From NCBI RefSeq assembly GCF_006442545.2, contig NZ_CP083952.1, positions 4,193,501-4,257,500 on the forward strand: a stretch of 64,000 nucleotides of DNA, given 5' to 3'. Positions 1 through 8,837 of this stretch are shown piece after piece. Each line of letters begins with the position of its first letter. The stretch's first letter is position 1. Made by a program: the position numbers and the translations under genes. Source of the DNA: Mesorhizobium sp. B2-1-8. Lineage in GTDB: Bacteria > Pseudomonadota > Alphaproteobacteria > Rhizobiales > Rhizobiaceae. A model generated the notes under the pieces. It did no database searches. It saw only the letters and a list, made by a program, of their open reading frames with translations, and was not told where the DNA came from.

Positions 1-1044
1 AACGATCGCGACGATGGCCTGGGCGTATGCGGGAAAAAGCCAAAGAAACATCGGCAGTGAATGATGGCGGTCCGGATCCTGCGTCCGGGTGAAAATCAAA
101 AATGTGAGCATCGAGACGATGGCGCAGAATAGGGAGAACCTGTTGCGGCGGACAATGGAGATGTAAAGCCCGGCAATGATCAGCAGCCAATTTACATAGC
201 TGAGCCGGCTCCCCATTTCACCGAGCTGGGTGACAAAGGTCGTCTTGTATCCGCTGTAGAGGTCGCCGTAGCTCGTTCCCACAATTCTGGCGATCAGCGG
301 CAGTTGAAAGCTCAATGCGGTTGCGGCGATAACGAAGGTCGCGCACAGGCCACCCCCTACCGCCGCACGGAACGCCGGAAGGTCTCGGTCCCTTGCGATC
401 CGCAGCAAACCCAGGAACGCCGCGGAAAGGGCAACCCCGATAGCGGCGTAGGCGTACCAGCGACGCAGCGTGAACGCCAACCATAGGCTCGCGCCGACGG
501 ATATTCCGCTCACCACCGGTTCGCGGGTCAGGAATTTGGACTTCCACAGGAAATAGGTTGCCGCGGTGAGAGCGAGGCAACCGGCAACATCAGGCATTCC
601 ACGAAGTGTCGGCGCCCAGAACGGCGTGTAGAGCAAGGCCGCGATCCAGACGGCTGGCCAGCTTCGAGAAGGTGCTTCGGAAACCGCCTCGAGATAACTT
701 ATCCTGCCTATGAAGAGAGCCGCTGGAGCCAGGTAGACCGACACTATTCCAGCAACGAAGGAAAGCCTCGAACCACCGAAGACGATGTGAAAGGGCATCA
801 ACGGCACCAGGATCGCCACACCATAATCTTCCGTGGCGATGGAGGTGGCCAACTGGCTCAGCCAGTCCAAGGGGTTCTCGACCAGGAGCGCCCCCTGCCG
901 GTTGAACACATTGAAATAAGCAGCGTTGTCCCAATAATAGACTGGTTCTTCAAGCTTTATGTACGCGGCGCTGATGGCAATGCCTAGCATCACGGTGCAT
1001 ATGTAGGCTCCCGTCCAGAATCCGAAGACTTTGTTCTTTGACAC
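1..1044 (-). CDS. Multi-pass membrane protein, probable GT-C type glycosyltransferase (C-terminus beyond window)
   Basis: The frame is open for 348 codons and runs off the left edge, so the C-terminus is missing. It starts with a short basic stretch and one hydrophobic segment (ICTVMLGIAISAAY), then an exported loop with YYWDNAAYFNVF. Many further hydrophobic segments follow (for example LSFVAGIVSVYLAPAALFI), with basic turns such as TLRRWYAYA. An acidic residue just after the first membrane helix is typical of GT-C glycosyltransferases that use lipid-linked sugars, so a role in surface polysaccharide or lipid glycosylation is inferred. The start is taken as GTG at 1044 because the first helix follows directly; TTG at 1128 and ATG at 990 are possible. 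No domain is certain. A polysaccharide polymerase or other envelope protein is an alternative. Confidence 0.5.
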   Translation of the reverse strand, partial: MSKNKVFGFWTGAYICTVMLGIAISAAYIKLEEPVYYWDNAAYFNVFNRQGALLVENPLDWLSQLATSIATEDYGVAILVPLMPFHIVFGGSRLSFVAGIVSVYLAPAALFIGRISYLEAVSEAPSRSWPAVWIAALLYTPFWAPTLRGMPDVAGCLALTAATYFLWKSKFLTREPVVSGISVGASLWLAFTLRRWYAYAAIGVALSAAFLGLLRIARDRDLPAFRAAVGGGLCATFVIAATALSFQLPLIARIVGTSYGDLYSGYKTTFVTQLGEMGSRLSYVNWLLIIAGLYISIVRRNRFSLFCAIVSMLTFLIFTRTQDPDRHHSLPMFLWLFPAYAQAIVAIV

Positions 1045-1380
1045 TTGGATCCGCCAAGGAAGGAAGAGGGACAGAACTGCCGACGGCAGAATCGAGACGC
1101 CCTGACGCAGCCGTAGCCATTCGGGCAAATGCGAATCCTGCTACACAGTTCATATAATGAATTGTCGGTAGCCCAAAGAGGTCGAGGTCTGAACCAACGC
1201 AACGCTAAAGCTGCCCGTCTTGGAGGAGCATAGCCTGGCGGCCCTCAATACACCGGCGCCGGCAGCGGCTCTTGTCTTGACGCAATTCCCTGCGGAAAGT
1301 CGTCTGCATTTCATGGAATTGCGCCAAATTCCATGGTGGGATGCTGCCGGCTTCGCCGACAGCACCAATAGATATTCAAC
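1045..1380. other. Intergenic stretch, nothing recognised
   Basis: There are 336 bases between the partial membrane protein and the hydroxylase gene. Short open frames occur on both strands, but none has a convincing ribosome-binding site or protein-like composition. The region presumably holds the promoter of the membrane protein gene on the minus strand. No clear -35/-10 pair was picked out. Confidence 0.4.
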
Positions 1381-2211
1381 TCAGGTGGTTTCGACCTTCT
1401 TTGGCTTTGTGGAGCCAATCATTTTCCAGTTCTTGTAGAACATCGAATTGATGCGCTCGACGCTCACCGAGACGACCGCGAGCATGCCTGCGATCAGGCG
1501 AGGCACCGGGGACGGCCTGATAATATCCATGAAAACGCAGTAGCGGCGGCCATCATACTCGTTGACCGAGCGATGCAGCAGCGTGTCGTCGAAAATGAAC
1601 TGCGGATTGTCGTACCAGTAGTTCTTGACGTTGCCGCATTCGACGAAAATCTCAGCTTTCACCGGGATCAGATTGTAGAGGATGCGTAGGCTGAGCCGCA
1701 GCGGCCCGAAATGCCAGGAGGTCGATTCGCGCTTGCTGAAGACGGAAACGGCAATCGTCTTGATGTATTTGAAATCCTTATTGAATTCCTCAACGTTGTC
1801 TATCCTGTGTTTGCCATACCACTGGTAGACATACATGCCGCGCCGGCCGGCGCCGAAATTGGCGTCGATATCGGCGATGATCTCATCCTTGCGCGCCTTG
1901 AAGACATCAAGGACCTCGTTGACTTCACGCTGATAGTCGGCGGGAAACTGCTCCAGCTTCCACACGCCCGGATTTCTGTAGCACAGAAGATCGACCAACA
2001 GGTTGAAGGGTGAAAGCAACCAGGTGAAGAGCCCGTTGCCAAGGAAGTAGCCGCTGAACAGCGCCAGATCCTTCCTGTCGTTGCGCAGCACGTCGATCAG
2101 GCCACAGACGATGAAGATCGTCGTCAGGATCGGGATGAAATAGAAGCCAAGGGCAAGAAGCGGGATGGCAATGGCGAACTTGCGAAGGGATTTGCGAAGG
2201 TTTTTTGTCAT
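1381..2211 (-). CDS. LpxO-like aspartyl/asparaginyl beta-hydroxylase family protein
   Basis: The protein is 276 residues long, with two N-terminal hydrophobic segments (FAIAIPLLALGFYFIPIL and a second near LFSGYFLGNGLFTWLL). A C-terminal Asp_Arg_Hydrox-type domain follows, recognisable by WHFGPLRLSLR and FDDTLLHRSVNEYDGRRY. Membrane-anchored members such as LpxO are Fe(II)/2-oxoglutarate enzymes that hydroxylate lipid A acyl chains. Length and anchor fit that type. By eye, the position of the first metal-binding His (after the conserved Arg) is Leu here (LRILYNLIP), while the second His (LLHR) and the later Arg are present, so activity is uncertain. ATG at 2211 is chosen; a TTG 15 codons upstream (2256) would add a polar tail with no clear benefit. 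Confidence 0.7.
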   Translation of the reverse strand: MTKNLRKSLRKFAIAIPLLALGFYFIPILTTIFIVCGLIDVLRNDRKDLALFSGYFLGNGLFTWLLSPFNLLVDLLCYRNPGVWKLEQFPADYQREVNEVLDVFKARKDEIIADIDANFGAGRRGMYVYQWYGKHRIDNVEEFNKDFKYIKTIAVSVFSKRESTSWHFGPLRLSLRILYNLIPVKAEIFVECGNVKNYWYDNPQFIFDDTLLHRSVNEYDGRRYCVFMDIIRPSPVPRLIAGMLAVVSVSVERINSMFYKNWKMIGSTKPKKVETT

Positions 2212-2368
2212 TTTTCTACGCGCGAAGCGCGATCCTGTTGCGAATGAGGTGCCCAAATCATGGCAACGGCCACCGCCCGACCGTGCGCCTTGATAAGGTC
2301 TTTTGGATCACCGCACAACGGCCATGGTAGCTGGCCGGGCTGGCTGCCTGGTGAAGCCTGCCGGGCTG

Positions 2369-3046
2369 TCAATGCACTTCCGGCAAGCCAAGCTCGTCCC
2401 ATTTGTCCCTGGCCACGGGATCGCCGACCAGGAATTCAAAGCCAATGACACTTTCGCCGTCCTGCGCAAGCTGGCATTTGAACTTCAAACTGTACCAGTT
2501 TCTACGGCTGCGAAAAGCCGCACCGTCAGCGGCGATCGTCGTGTCGGTGATCTTTTCCTCGGCGGTTGCGTAGGGGACCACCTGCTCTGGCCGGAAATCC
2601 GCGCGCCATTGGCGGATCTGATCCATGGCCTCCAGATTGCAAAGCTGCACCATGCGCTCGTCGGATGCGAAGGTCTCGAGATCGGCGCGCGCCTGCTTGC
2701 TACGCGGATCGGCCAGGGTCTTGGCCGACAGCATCCGCGTCGGACGAATCATGGCAGGCGCGACGGGCGGTTGAGTTTTGGGCGGGTTCGAAGCAGGTGG
2801 TGGCTCTGCCGCCCGCGCCTCCGGTACCGCTGGAGCCGCAGGGGCCGGCGGCGGTTTCGTCGATGCCTCGAACTGTTCAGGCGTCAGGATGTCGACCGAC
2901 ACCCGCTCGTCCTCCAGCCCGGTCGGCCGCTTCGGCAACGGCATCAATGCCAGTGTCGCGGCGAACAGTATATGGAGGACGACCGAAGTTGAAATGCCCC
3001 AGGGCGAAGCCTCGTCCCGAAGCGTGACGACCACCGGGCCACGCAA
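2369..3046 (-). CDS. DUF930 domain protein with TonB-like N-terminus
   Basis: The protein is 225 residues. One membrane segment (SVVLHILFAATLALM, about residues 21-35) is followed by a Pro/Ala-rich linker (about 65-100), then a globular C-terminal half with two Cys (MVQLCNLEA and LKFKCQLA). The arrangement resembles TonB/TolA-type periplasm-spanning proteins. The C-terminal half matches my memory of DUF930, a family of unknown function found in rhizobia. The start is TTG at 3046, five bases after the rarA stop, with a GGGAA-like site overlapping that stop; GTG at 3034 is an alternative. The gene is probably co-transcribed with rarA. Confidence 0.65.
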   Translation of the reverse strand: MRGPVVVTLRDEASPWGISTSVVLHILFAATLALMPLPKRPTGLEDERVSVDILTPEQFEASTKPPPAPAAPAVPEARAAEPPPASNPPKTQPPVAPAMIRPTRMLSAKTLADPRSKQARADLETFASDERMVQLCNLEAMDQIRQWRADFRPEQVVPYATAEEKITDTTIAADGAAFRSRRNWYSLKFKCQLAQDGESVIGFEFLVGDPVARDKWDELGLPEVH

Positions 3047-3051
3047 ACCGG

Positions 3052-4359
3052 TTATTCCCGCTCTTTGCGCAGCTTTGCCCAGTAGTCGAGCCGCTTTCTA
3101 ATATCGCGCTCGAAACCACGCTCGGGCGGATCGTAGAAGGTTTGTCGACCCATCTTCTCGGGAAAATAGTCCTGGCCTGAAAAGGCGTCCGGCTCATCAT
3201 GGTCGTATCGGTAGCCGGCGCCGTAATCCTCCTCTTTCATCAGCTTGGTCGGCGCGTTGAGGATGTGCTTCGGCGGCAGCAGCGAGCCATGTTCCTTCGC
3301 GGCCCGCGTAGCTGCCTTGAAAGCCGTATAGACGGCGTTGGATTTCGGCGCGGTAGCGAGATAGACAGTGGCCTCGGCGAAAGCGAGTTCGCCCTCCGGA
3401 GAGCCGAGATAGTCATAGGCATCCTTGGCGGCGTTGGCGACGACCAGTGCCTGCGGATCGGCCAGCCCGATGTCCTCCATCGCCATGCGCACCAGCCGGC
3501 GGCCGAGATAGAGCGGATCCTCGCCGGCATCGAACATGCGCGCGAGATAGTAGAGTGCGGCATCCGGATCCGAGCCGCGCACCGACTTGTGCAGCGCCGA
3601 GATCAGATTGTAGTGGCCGTCCTGGCCCTTGTCGTAGATCGGCGCGCGGCGCTGCACGATGCGCTGCAGCCCCTCGGGATCGAATATCTCGCCAGGCTTG
3701 GCCGCGCGCCAGACTTCCTCGGCAAGCGTCAGCGATGCGCGTCCGTCGCCATCGCTCATGCGGATCAGCATCGCTCGCGCCTCGTCATCGAGCGGCAGCG
3801 CCCTGCCCTCGGTCTCCTCCGCCCGCGTCATCAGCATGGCGATGCTGTCTTCGCCGAGCGAATGAAAGACCATGACCCGCGCGCGCGACAACAAGGCCGC
3901 GTTGAGTTCGAAGGACGGGTTTTCAGTCGTGGCGCCGACCAGGACAACCGTTCCATCCTCCATGACGGGAAGAAAAGAATCCTGCTGGGCTCGGTTGAAG
4001 CGATGAATCTCGTCGACGAAAAGGAGGGTTTGGCGGCCGTTGGCGCGGCGCAGCTTGGCCGCCTCGAACACCTTCTTCAGATCGGCGACGCCGGAAAAGA
4101 CGGCGGATATCTGCTCGAACGCAAGGCTGGTCTCGCCGGCAAGCAATCGCGCCACCGTGGTCTTGCCGGTGCCGGGCGGCCCCCAGAAGATCATCGAGCC
4201 CAGCGAACCGGAGCCGATCAGCCGGGTCAGCGCGCCGTCGGGACCCGTCAGATGCTCCTGGCCGACGACCTCGCCAAGGTTCTTCGGACGCAACCTGTCG
4301 GCCAGCGGCCGCCCGGGCGACACCTTTTCCGGTTCGTCAACGCTGAACAGATCGGCCAT
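3052..4359 (-). CDS. rarA: Replication-associated recombination protein A (AAA+ ATPase)
   Basis: This 435-residue protein is of RarA/MgsA/WRNIP1 type, which acts at stalled or gapped replication forks. Visible parts are an N-terminal PLADRLRPKNLGEVVGQEHL segment, Walker A GPPGTGKTT, Walker B LLFVDEIHRFN, sensor region GATTENPSFELN, and the C-terminal MgsA domain with SVRGSDPDAALYYLARM and GYRYDHDEPDAFSGQDYFPE. Length matches the family. ATG at 4359 is preceded by AAAAGAAG. It lies 44 bases downstream of degP and 5 bases upstream of the DUF930 gene. This is a confident call. Confidence 0.95.
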   Translation of the reverse strand: MADLFSVDEPEKVSPGRPLADRLRPKNLGEVVGQEHLTGPDGALTRLIGSGSLGSMIFWGPPGTGKTTVARLLAGETSLAFEQISAVFSGVADLKKVFEAAKLRRANGRQTLLFVDEIHRFNRAQQDSFLPVMEDGTVVLVGATTENPSFELNAALLSRARVMVFHSLGEDSIAMLMTRAEETEGRALPLDDEARAMLIRMSDGDGRASLTLAEEVWRAAKPGEIFDPEGLQRIVQRRAPIYDKGQDGHYNLISALHKSVRGSDPDAALYYLARMFDAGEDPLYLGRRLVRMAMEDIGLADPQALVVANAAKDAYDYLGSPEGELAFAEATVYLATAPKSNAVYTAFKAATRAAKEHGSLLPPKHILNAPTKLMKEEDYGAGYRYDHDEPDAFSGQDYFPEKMGRQTFYDPPERGFERDIRKRLDYWAKLRKERE

Positions 4360-4403
4360 GCACTTCTTTTAGGTTTGGAGCGCGATCCTTCAGGGGATCG
4401 AAC

Positions 4404-5897
4404 TCAGTAACGCAACACCTGGCGTAGTATCTGCCCGCCGCGCTCGACGGTAAAGCGCCACCAGCGCGTATCCTGCTGGGCGACCTGTGCCAGGACAGCT
4501 GCCGTATCGATAGTCGTGCCGTTGACCTCGCGCACGATGTCGCCCGGCTGGAAGCCGAAATCGGCGGCCGGCGAATCACGGTTGATGTCGATCACGGTCA
4601 CGCCCTTGAGATCGGTCCGCAGGCCGAGCTTCTGGGCAAGCCGCGGCGACAGTTCCGAGACCTTGGCGCCCGAGAACGGGCTGCGGCCATGCAATGTCAC
4701 TTCCGAGGCTTTTGCACCCTCCGGCGCACGCTCCAGCGCGATATCCATCGCCGCCTGCTGGCCCTTGGTCAGGATCGCGAAATTCGCCTTGGTGCCGATC
4801 GACAGCGTCGCCATGCGATAGTCCAGCGCCTCGATGCTCTCGACCGGCTTGCCGTTGATCTGCAGCACGACATCGCCGGGCTTCAGCCCTGCCTTGCCGG
4901 CGGGACCCGACGCGTCGACCGAGGAGACCAGCGCCCCGGTCGGCTTTTCCATGCCGAGCGATTCGGCGATCTGCGGTGTCACCGCTTCGAACTCGGCGCC
5001 GATATAGGGGCGTTCGAAGAAATCGAGACCGGCCTTGGCGGCATCGGCAAAAGCCCGCACCATGTTGGCGGGGATGGCAAAGCCGATACCGATCGAGCCG
5101 CCGCTGCGGCTGTAGATGGCGGTGTTGATGCCGACGAGCTGGCCGCCCATGTTGATCAGCGCACCGCCGGAATTGCCGGGATTGATAGCGGCGTCGGTCT
5201 GGATGAAATAGCCCGAATCCGAGACGCCGATATGGCTGCGCGCAAGCGCGGAAACGATGCCGCTGGTGGTGGTCTGGCCAACGCCGAAGGGATTGCCGAT
5301 GGCCAGCACCAGGTCGCCCACCTCGAGCGCGTCGGAATCGCCGATGGCGATCACCGGGAACGGTTTGTCGGACTCGATCTTGAGCACGGCAAGGTCGAGC
5401 GTCTCGTCCTTCAGCATCACCTTGCTGGTGAACTCGCGGCCGTCGGCGGTCGCCACCTTGACCTCGTCGGCGTCCTTGATGACATGGAAATTGGTGACGA
5501 TGACACCGCTCGGATCGACCAGCACGCCCGACCCCAGCGAAGACTGCGCGCGCGGCTGGGCACGGCCGAAAAACTCCTCGAAGAAGGGGTCGCCTTCAAA
5601 GGGTGACGTCACCTTGGCCGTCTGCGAGGCATAGACATTGACCACGGCAGGCGCCGTCTGCTTGACCAGCGGCGCGAAGGAAAGCTGGACCTCCTCGCGG
5701 CCGAACGGCACGCGCTTGTCCGGGCCGGAAGTGGCATTCTCGCCTTCGACGCCATGCAGCAAGTCGGTCAGCACATCGGAGAGCCCGGGATCGGCTGGCT
5801 TGGCGGCGTCCTCGGCCAGCGCCTGCCGGACTGCCGGTGCGGCTGCGAACACCATGAAGGCGCAGAGCAGAACAAGGGACAGTCTTTTGGCGCGCAT
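4404..5897 (-). CDS. degP: Periplasmic Do-type serine endoprotease (HtrA/DegP family)
   Basis: The protein is 497 residues from ATG 5897, which has a strong GGAGGA site eight bases upstream and opens directly into a signal peptide (RLSLVLLCAFMVFAAA, cleavage near ALA-ED). A longer in-frame extension to 5993 is rejected. The trypsin-like triad is visible: His138 in VTNFHVI, Asp168 in ETLDLAVL and Ser243 in NPGNSGGA. Two PDZ domains follow (GALVSSVDASGPAGKAGLKPGD and the last 90 residues). It degrades or refolds misfolded envelope proteins. It lies upstream of rarA and could share its transcript. Whether it is DegP, DegQ or a paralogue cannot be told from the sequence alone. Confidence 0.93.
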   Translation of the reverse strand: MRAKRLSLVLLCAFMVFAAAPAVRQALAEDAAKPADPGLSDVLTDLLHGVEGENATSGPDKRVPFGREEVQLSFAPLVKQTAPAVVNVYASQTAKVTSPFEGDPFFEEFFGRAQPRAQSSLGSGVLVDPSGVIVTNFHVIKDADEVKVATADGREFTSKVMLKDETLDLAVLKIESDKPFPVIAIGDSDALEVGDLVLAIGNPFGVGQTTTSGIVSALARSHIGVSDSGYFIQTDAAINPGNSGGALINMGGQLVGINTAIYSRSGGSIGIGFAIPANMVRAFADAAKAGLDFFERPYIGAEFEAVTPQIAESLGMEKPTGALVSSVDASGPAGKAGLKPGDVVLQINGKPVESIEALDYRMATLSIGTKANFAILTKGQQAAMDIALERAPEGAKASEVTLHGRSPFSGAKVSELSPRLAQKLGLRTDLKGVTVIDINRDSPAADFGFQPGDIVREVNGTTIDTAAVLAQVAQQDTRWWRFTVERGGQILRQVLRY

Positions 5898-6028
5898 TGC
5901 GAATCCTCCAAGCGAGTTCGGGCGCATTGTCCCGACGAATGTGCAAAATGAAAGGCTAAGCCGCTGAAATCCGATTATTTTCGCGCCAATCAATAGTTTG
6001 GGTACGCTCTGGCGCGTGCAGAATATGA

Positions 6029-6052
6029 AAAAGGGGCCCGCGGGCCCCTTTT
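6029..6052 (-). terminator. Rho-independent terminator of the alpha operon
   Basis: A perfect 24-base palindrome (AAAAGGGGCCCG paired with CGGGCCCCTTTT) lies 24 bases past the rplQ stop. On the minus strand it ends in a T run. It closes the long ribosomal array. Confidence 0.85.
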
Positions 6053-6076
6053 GAATTCAATCTAAAAGACGAAACC

Positions 6077-6505
6077 TTATGCGGCCGCGGCTTCGTCCGT
6101 GCCTTCCGCCTCGAGGCGGGCGCGGTCGCCGGCGCCCTTGGCGTCGGTGTCGCGGTCGACGAACTCGATGACCGCCATCGCGGCATTGTCGCCGTGACGG
6201 AAGCCCGCCTTCATGATGCGCAGGTAGCCGCCGTTGCGGGTGGCATAGCGCGGGGCGATGGTGTCGAACAGGCGCTTGACGACGCCTTCATTGCCGATCT
6301 GGGCGATCACCTGGCGGCGGGCGTGCAGGTCGCCGCGCTTGCCGAGCGTCACCAGCTTCTCGACGATCGGACGCAGGTCCTTCGCCTTCGGCAAGGTGGT
6401 GACGATCTGCTCGTGCTCGAGCAGCGACACCGCCAGGTTGGCGAACATCGACTTGCGGTGGCTTATGCTGCGGGCGAAGCGGCGGCCTTTGAAACCGTGG
6501 CGCAT
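6077..6505 (-). CDS. rplQ: 50S ribosomal protein L17
   Basis: This 142-residue protein is the last gene of the alpha operon, 104 bases after rpoA and just before a strong terminator. The N-terminus [18 protein letters not shown] and the following [19 protein letters not shown] are the L17 signature. The body ends in [13 protein letters not shown], followed by an alphaproteobacterial acidic/alanine tail. L17 binds 23S rRNA near the peptide exit tunnel. Confidence 0.97.
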   Translation of the reverse strand: MRHGFKGRRFARSISHRKSMFANLAVSLLEHEQIVTTLPKAKDLRPIVEKLVTLGKRGDLHARRQVIAQIGNEGVVKRLFDTIAPRYATRNGGYLRIMKAGFRHGDNAAMAVIEFVDRDTDAKGAGDRARLEAEGTDEAAAA

Positions 6506-6609
6506 GGCTCTTTTCCTTCTTCAGTTGTTCAAGAGGCCACGGCCTCTGATGGTTTTCCGCACGACCGTCGGATCGAGCGGCTCGCGCCGCCGATCCTTGG
6601 AGTTCATGC

Positions 6610-7620
6610 TCAATATTGGTCTTCGTAACGCTTTGCGAGGTCTTCGATATTTTCCGGCGGCCAATCCGGCACTTCCATACCGAGGTGCAGGCCCATCGCC
6701 GCCAGCACTTCCTTGATCTCGTTCAGCGACTTGCGGCCGAAGTTCGGGGTGCGCAGCATCTCGGCTTCGGTCTTCTGGATGAGATCGCCGATGTAGACGA
6801 TGTTGTCGTTCTTCAGGCAGTTGGCCGAACGCACCGAAAGCTCGAGCTCGTCGACCTTCTTGAGCAGCGCCGGGTTGAAGGCGAGTTCGGTGACGGCTTC
6901 GGCGGCGACTTCCTTCTGCGGCTCGTCGAAGTTGACGAACAGGCCAAGCTGGTCCTGCAGGATGCGGGCGGCGAAAGCCACCGCGTCCTCGCCTGAGATC
7001 GAACCGTCGGTCTCAATGGTCATGGTCAGCTTGTCATAGTCGAGAACCTGGCCCTCGCGGGTGTTCTCGACCTTGTAGGAGACCTTCTTCACCGGCGAAT
7101 ACAGGCTGTCGACCGGGATCAGGCCAATCGGCGCGTCTTCGGCTCGGTTGCGCTCGGCCGGCACGTAGCCCTTGCCGGTGTCGACGGTGAATTCCATGCG
7201 GATTTCAGCGCCTTCGTCCAGCGTGCAGATGACGTGGTCGGGGTTGAGGATCTCGACATCGCCAACCGTCTGGATGTCGCCGGCGAGAACCGCGCCCGGG
7301 CCCTGCTTGCGCACGACCATGCGCTTGGGGCCATCGCCTTCCATGCGGATGGCGATTTCCTTGATGTTGAGGACGATGTCGGTCACGTCCTCGCGCACAC
7401 CGGCGATGGACGAGAATTCATGCAGAACGCCGTCGATCTGCACGGCGGTGACGGCCGCACCGCGCAGCGAAGACAGAAGCACGCGGCGCAGCGCGTTGCC
7501 GAGGGTGAGGCCAAAGCCGCGCTCGAGCGGCTCGGCGACCAGCGTGGTCAGCGTCTTCTTCTTCGACGAGAACTCGATCTTGTTCGGCTTGATCAGTTCC
7601 TGCCAATTTTTCTGGATCAT
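6610..7620 (-). CDS. rpoA: DNA-directed RNA polymerase subunit alpha
   Basis: The protein has 336 residues from ATG 7620, preceded by GGAAGGAAAG; a nine-codon upstream extension is discounted. The N-terminal dimerisation domain includes [18 protein letters not shown], where the dimer scaffolds beta and beta-prime. The C-terminal domain (about 250-325) has [11 protein letters not shown] and FGRKSLNEI, the DNA- and activator-contacting helices. It sits between rpsK and rplQ, the usual alpha operon order. Confidence 0.98.
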
Positions 7621-7722
7621 GATGCTTTCCTTCCGTTGACCCGCCACTATCCAATCGTGGCGGGCGACCTGGAATACCGTGGAGGAACGCTCTGGGCGCT
7701 CACGCGGCGTTCGATAAATTGC

Positions 7723-8112
7723 TTAGACGCGGCGCTTCTTGCGCGGGCGGCAGCCATTGTGCGGGATCGGCGTCACATCACGGATCGAGGTGATGGTGAA
7801 GCCGGCCGCCTGCAGGGCGCGCAGCGCCGATTCGCGACCGGAGCCTGGTCCGCAGACCTCGACTTCGAGCATGCGCATGCCGTGTTCCTGGGCCTTCTTG
7901 GCAACGTCCTCGGCAGCCATCTGGGCGGCGAACGGGGTCGACTTGCGCGAACCCTTGAAGCCCTGGGCACCGGCCGACGACCAGGCGATCGAATTGCCCT
8001 GCGCGTCGGTGATGGTGATCATCGTGTTGTTGAAGGTCGAATTGACGTGGGCAACGCCCGACGAGATGTTCTTGCGTTCGCGGCGGCGAACACGTGCGGC
8101 TTCCTTGGCCAT
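7723..8112 (-). CDS. rpsK: 30S ribosomal protein S11
   Basis: This 129-residue platform protein contacts the mRNA at the E site. Typical segments are [32 protein letters not shown] and the C-terminal [18 protein letters not shown]. It lies between rpsM and rpoA. The 137 bases separating it from rpsM carry an unusual inverted repeat (see the repeat entry). Confidence 0.98.
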   Translation of the reverse strand: MAKEAARVRRRERKNISSGVAHVNSTFNNTMITITDAQGNSIAWSSAGAQGFKGSRKSTPFAAQMAAEDVAKKAQEHGMRMLEVEVCGPGSGRESALRALQAAGFTITSIRDVTPIPHNGCRPRKKRRV

Positions 8113-8170
8113 GGTAGTCCTTTCAATTGATCTCTACACCGCCGTAATGCCAGCGGCTCCACCTGGAAAA

Positions 8171-8248
8171 GTGAGCAGTGAATTAGTGAGTAGTGACAGT
8201 GCAGGCGTCAACGCCGCAATCCACTACCCACTACCAGCTACTCACTCT
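8171..8248. repeat. Intergenic inverted repeat of GTGAGTAGTG-like units
   Basis: The left arm is built of GTGAGCAGTGA and GTGAGTAGTGA units; the right arm reads CCACTACCCACTAC and CTACTCACT, the near-complement. The centre is a small perfect palindrome, GGCGT-CA-ACGCC. It lies wholly between the rpsK start and the rpsM stop and is transcribed with the operon. It is probably a mobile palindromic unit or a structured intercistronic RNA. Confidence 0.55.
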
Positions 8249-8249
8249 C

Positions 8250-8618
8250 TTACTTCTTCTTGCCCGCGATCGATTTGGCCGGGCCCTTGCGGGTACGAGC
8301 ATTGGTATGGGTGCGCTGGCCGCGAACCGGCAGCGAGCGGCGATGACGCAGGCCGCGGTAGCAGCCGAGATCCATCAGGCGCTTGATGTTCATCGACACT
8401 TCGCGGCGCAGGTCGCCTTCGACCTGGTAATCGCGGTCGATGGTCTCGCGGATCTGCAGCACTTCCGCGTCGGTCAGCTGGTTGACGCGGCGCTCGGCCG
8501 GGATGCCGACCTTGTCGACGATCTCCTGGGCGAACTTCTTGCCAATGCCGTGAATGTACTGAAGCGCGATGACGACGCGCTTGTTGGTCGGAATGTTGAC
8601 GCCGGCTATACGAGCCAT
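8250..8618 (-). CDS. rpsM: 30S ribosomal protein S13
   Basis: This 122-residue protein starts [19 protein letters not shown] at ATG 8618, which has a GGAGAAGAG site. A longer in-frame reading to 8771 is rejected because it adds 51 non-conserved residues. The H2TH-like [13 protein letters not shown] and the C-terminal [20 protein letters not shown] are characteristic. S13 contacts the A/P-site tRNAs and the 50S subunit. No rpmJ (L36) lies between it and adk. Confidence 0.98.
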   Translation of the reverse strand: MARIAGVNIPTNKRVVIALQYIHGIGKKFAQEIVDKVGIPAERRVNQLTDAEVLQIRETIDRDYQVEGDLRREVSMNIKRLMDLGCYRGLRHRRSLPVRGQRTHTNARTRKGPAKSIAGKKK

Positions 8619-8837
8619 GTTCTTCTCTTCTCCATATGGGCCGGCCAACCCTCGAAAACAAGGCAGGTCCGGCGCTGTCCACATTGCCCCGCGTCCGGTG
8701 GAGGCCGGCCCTTGCGGGAGTTTCCAGTTCAAAGCGACTACCTTGCCCTTGCGGACAAGCAAAGTGCGCATCTGACAGGAAGACGGGCCGCCATACCGCA
8801 GCGAACCGTCTCCGTCAAGCTCAATCTTTAAATTCCC

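Noticed and set aside
1150..1368. 72-codon minus frame before the partial membrane gene
   Set aside because: Ser/Ala/Arg-rich, no clear start signal, and nothing recognisable; treated as non-coding.
8619..8837. Possible rpmJ (L36) in the usual place between secY/adk and rpsM
   Set aside because: No short frame with the Cys/His pattern of L36 is present on the minus strand; the gene is probably elsewhere, as in other Alphaproteobacteria.
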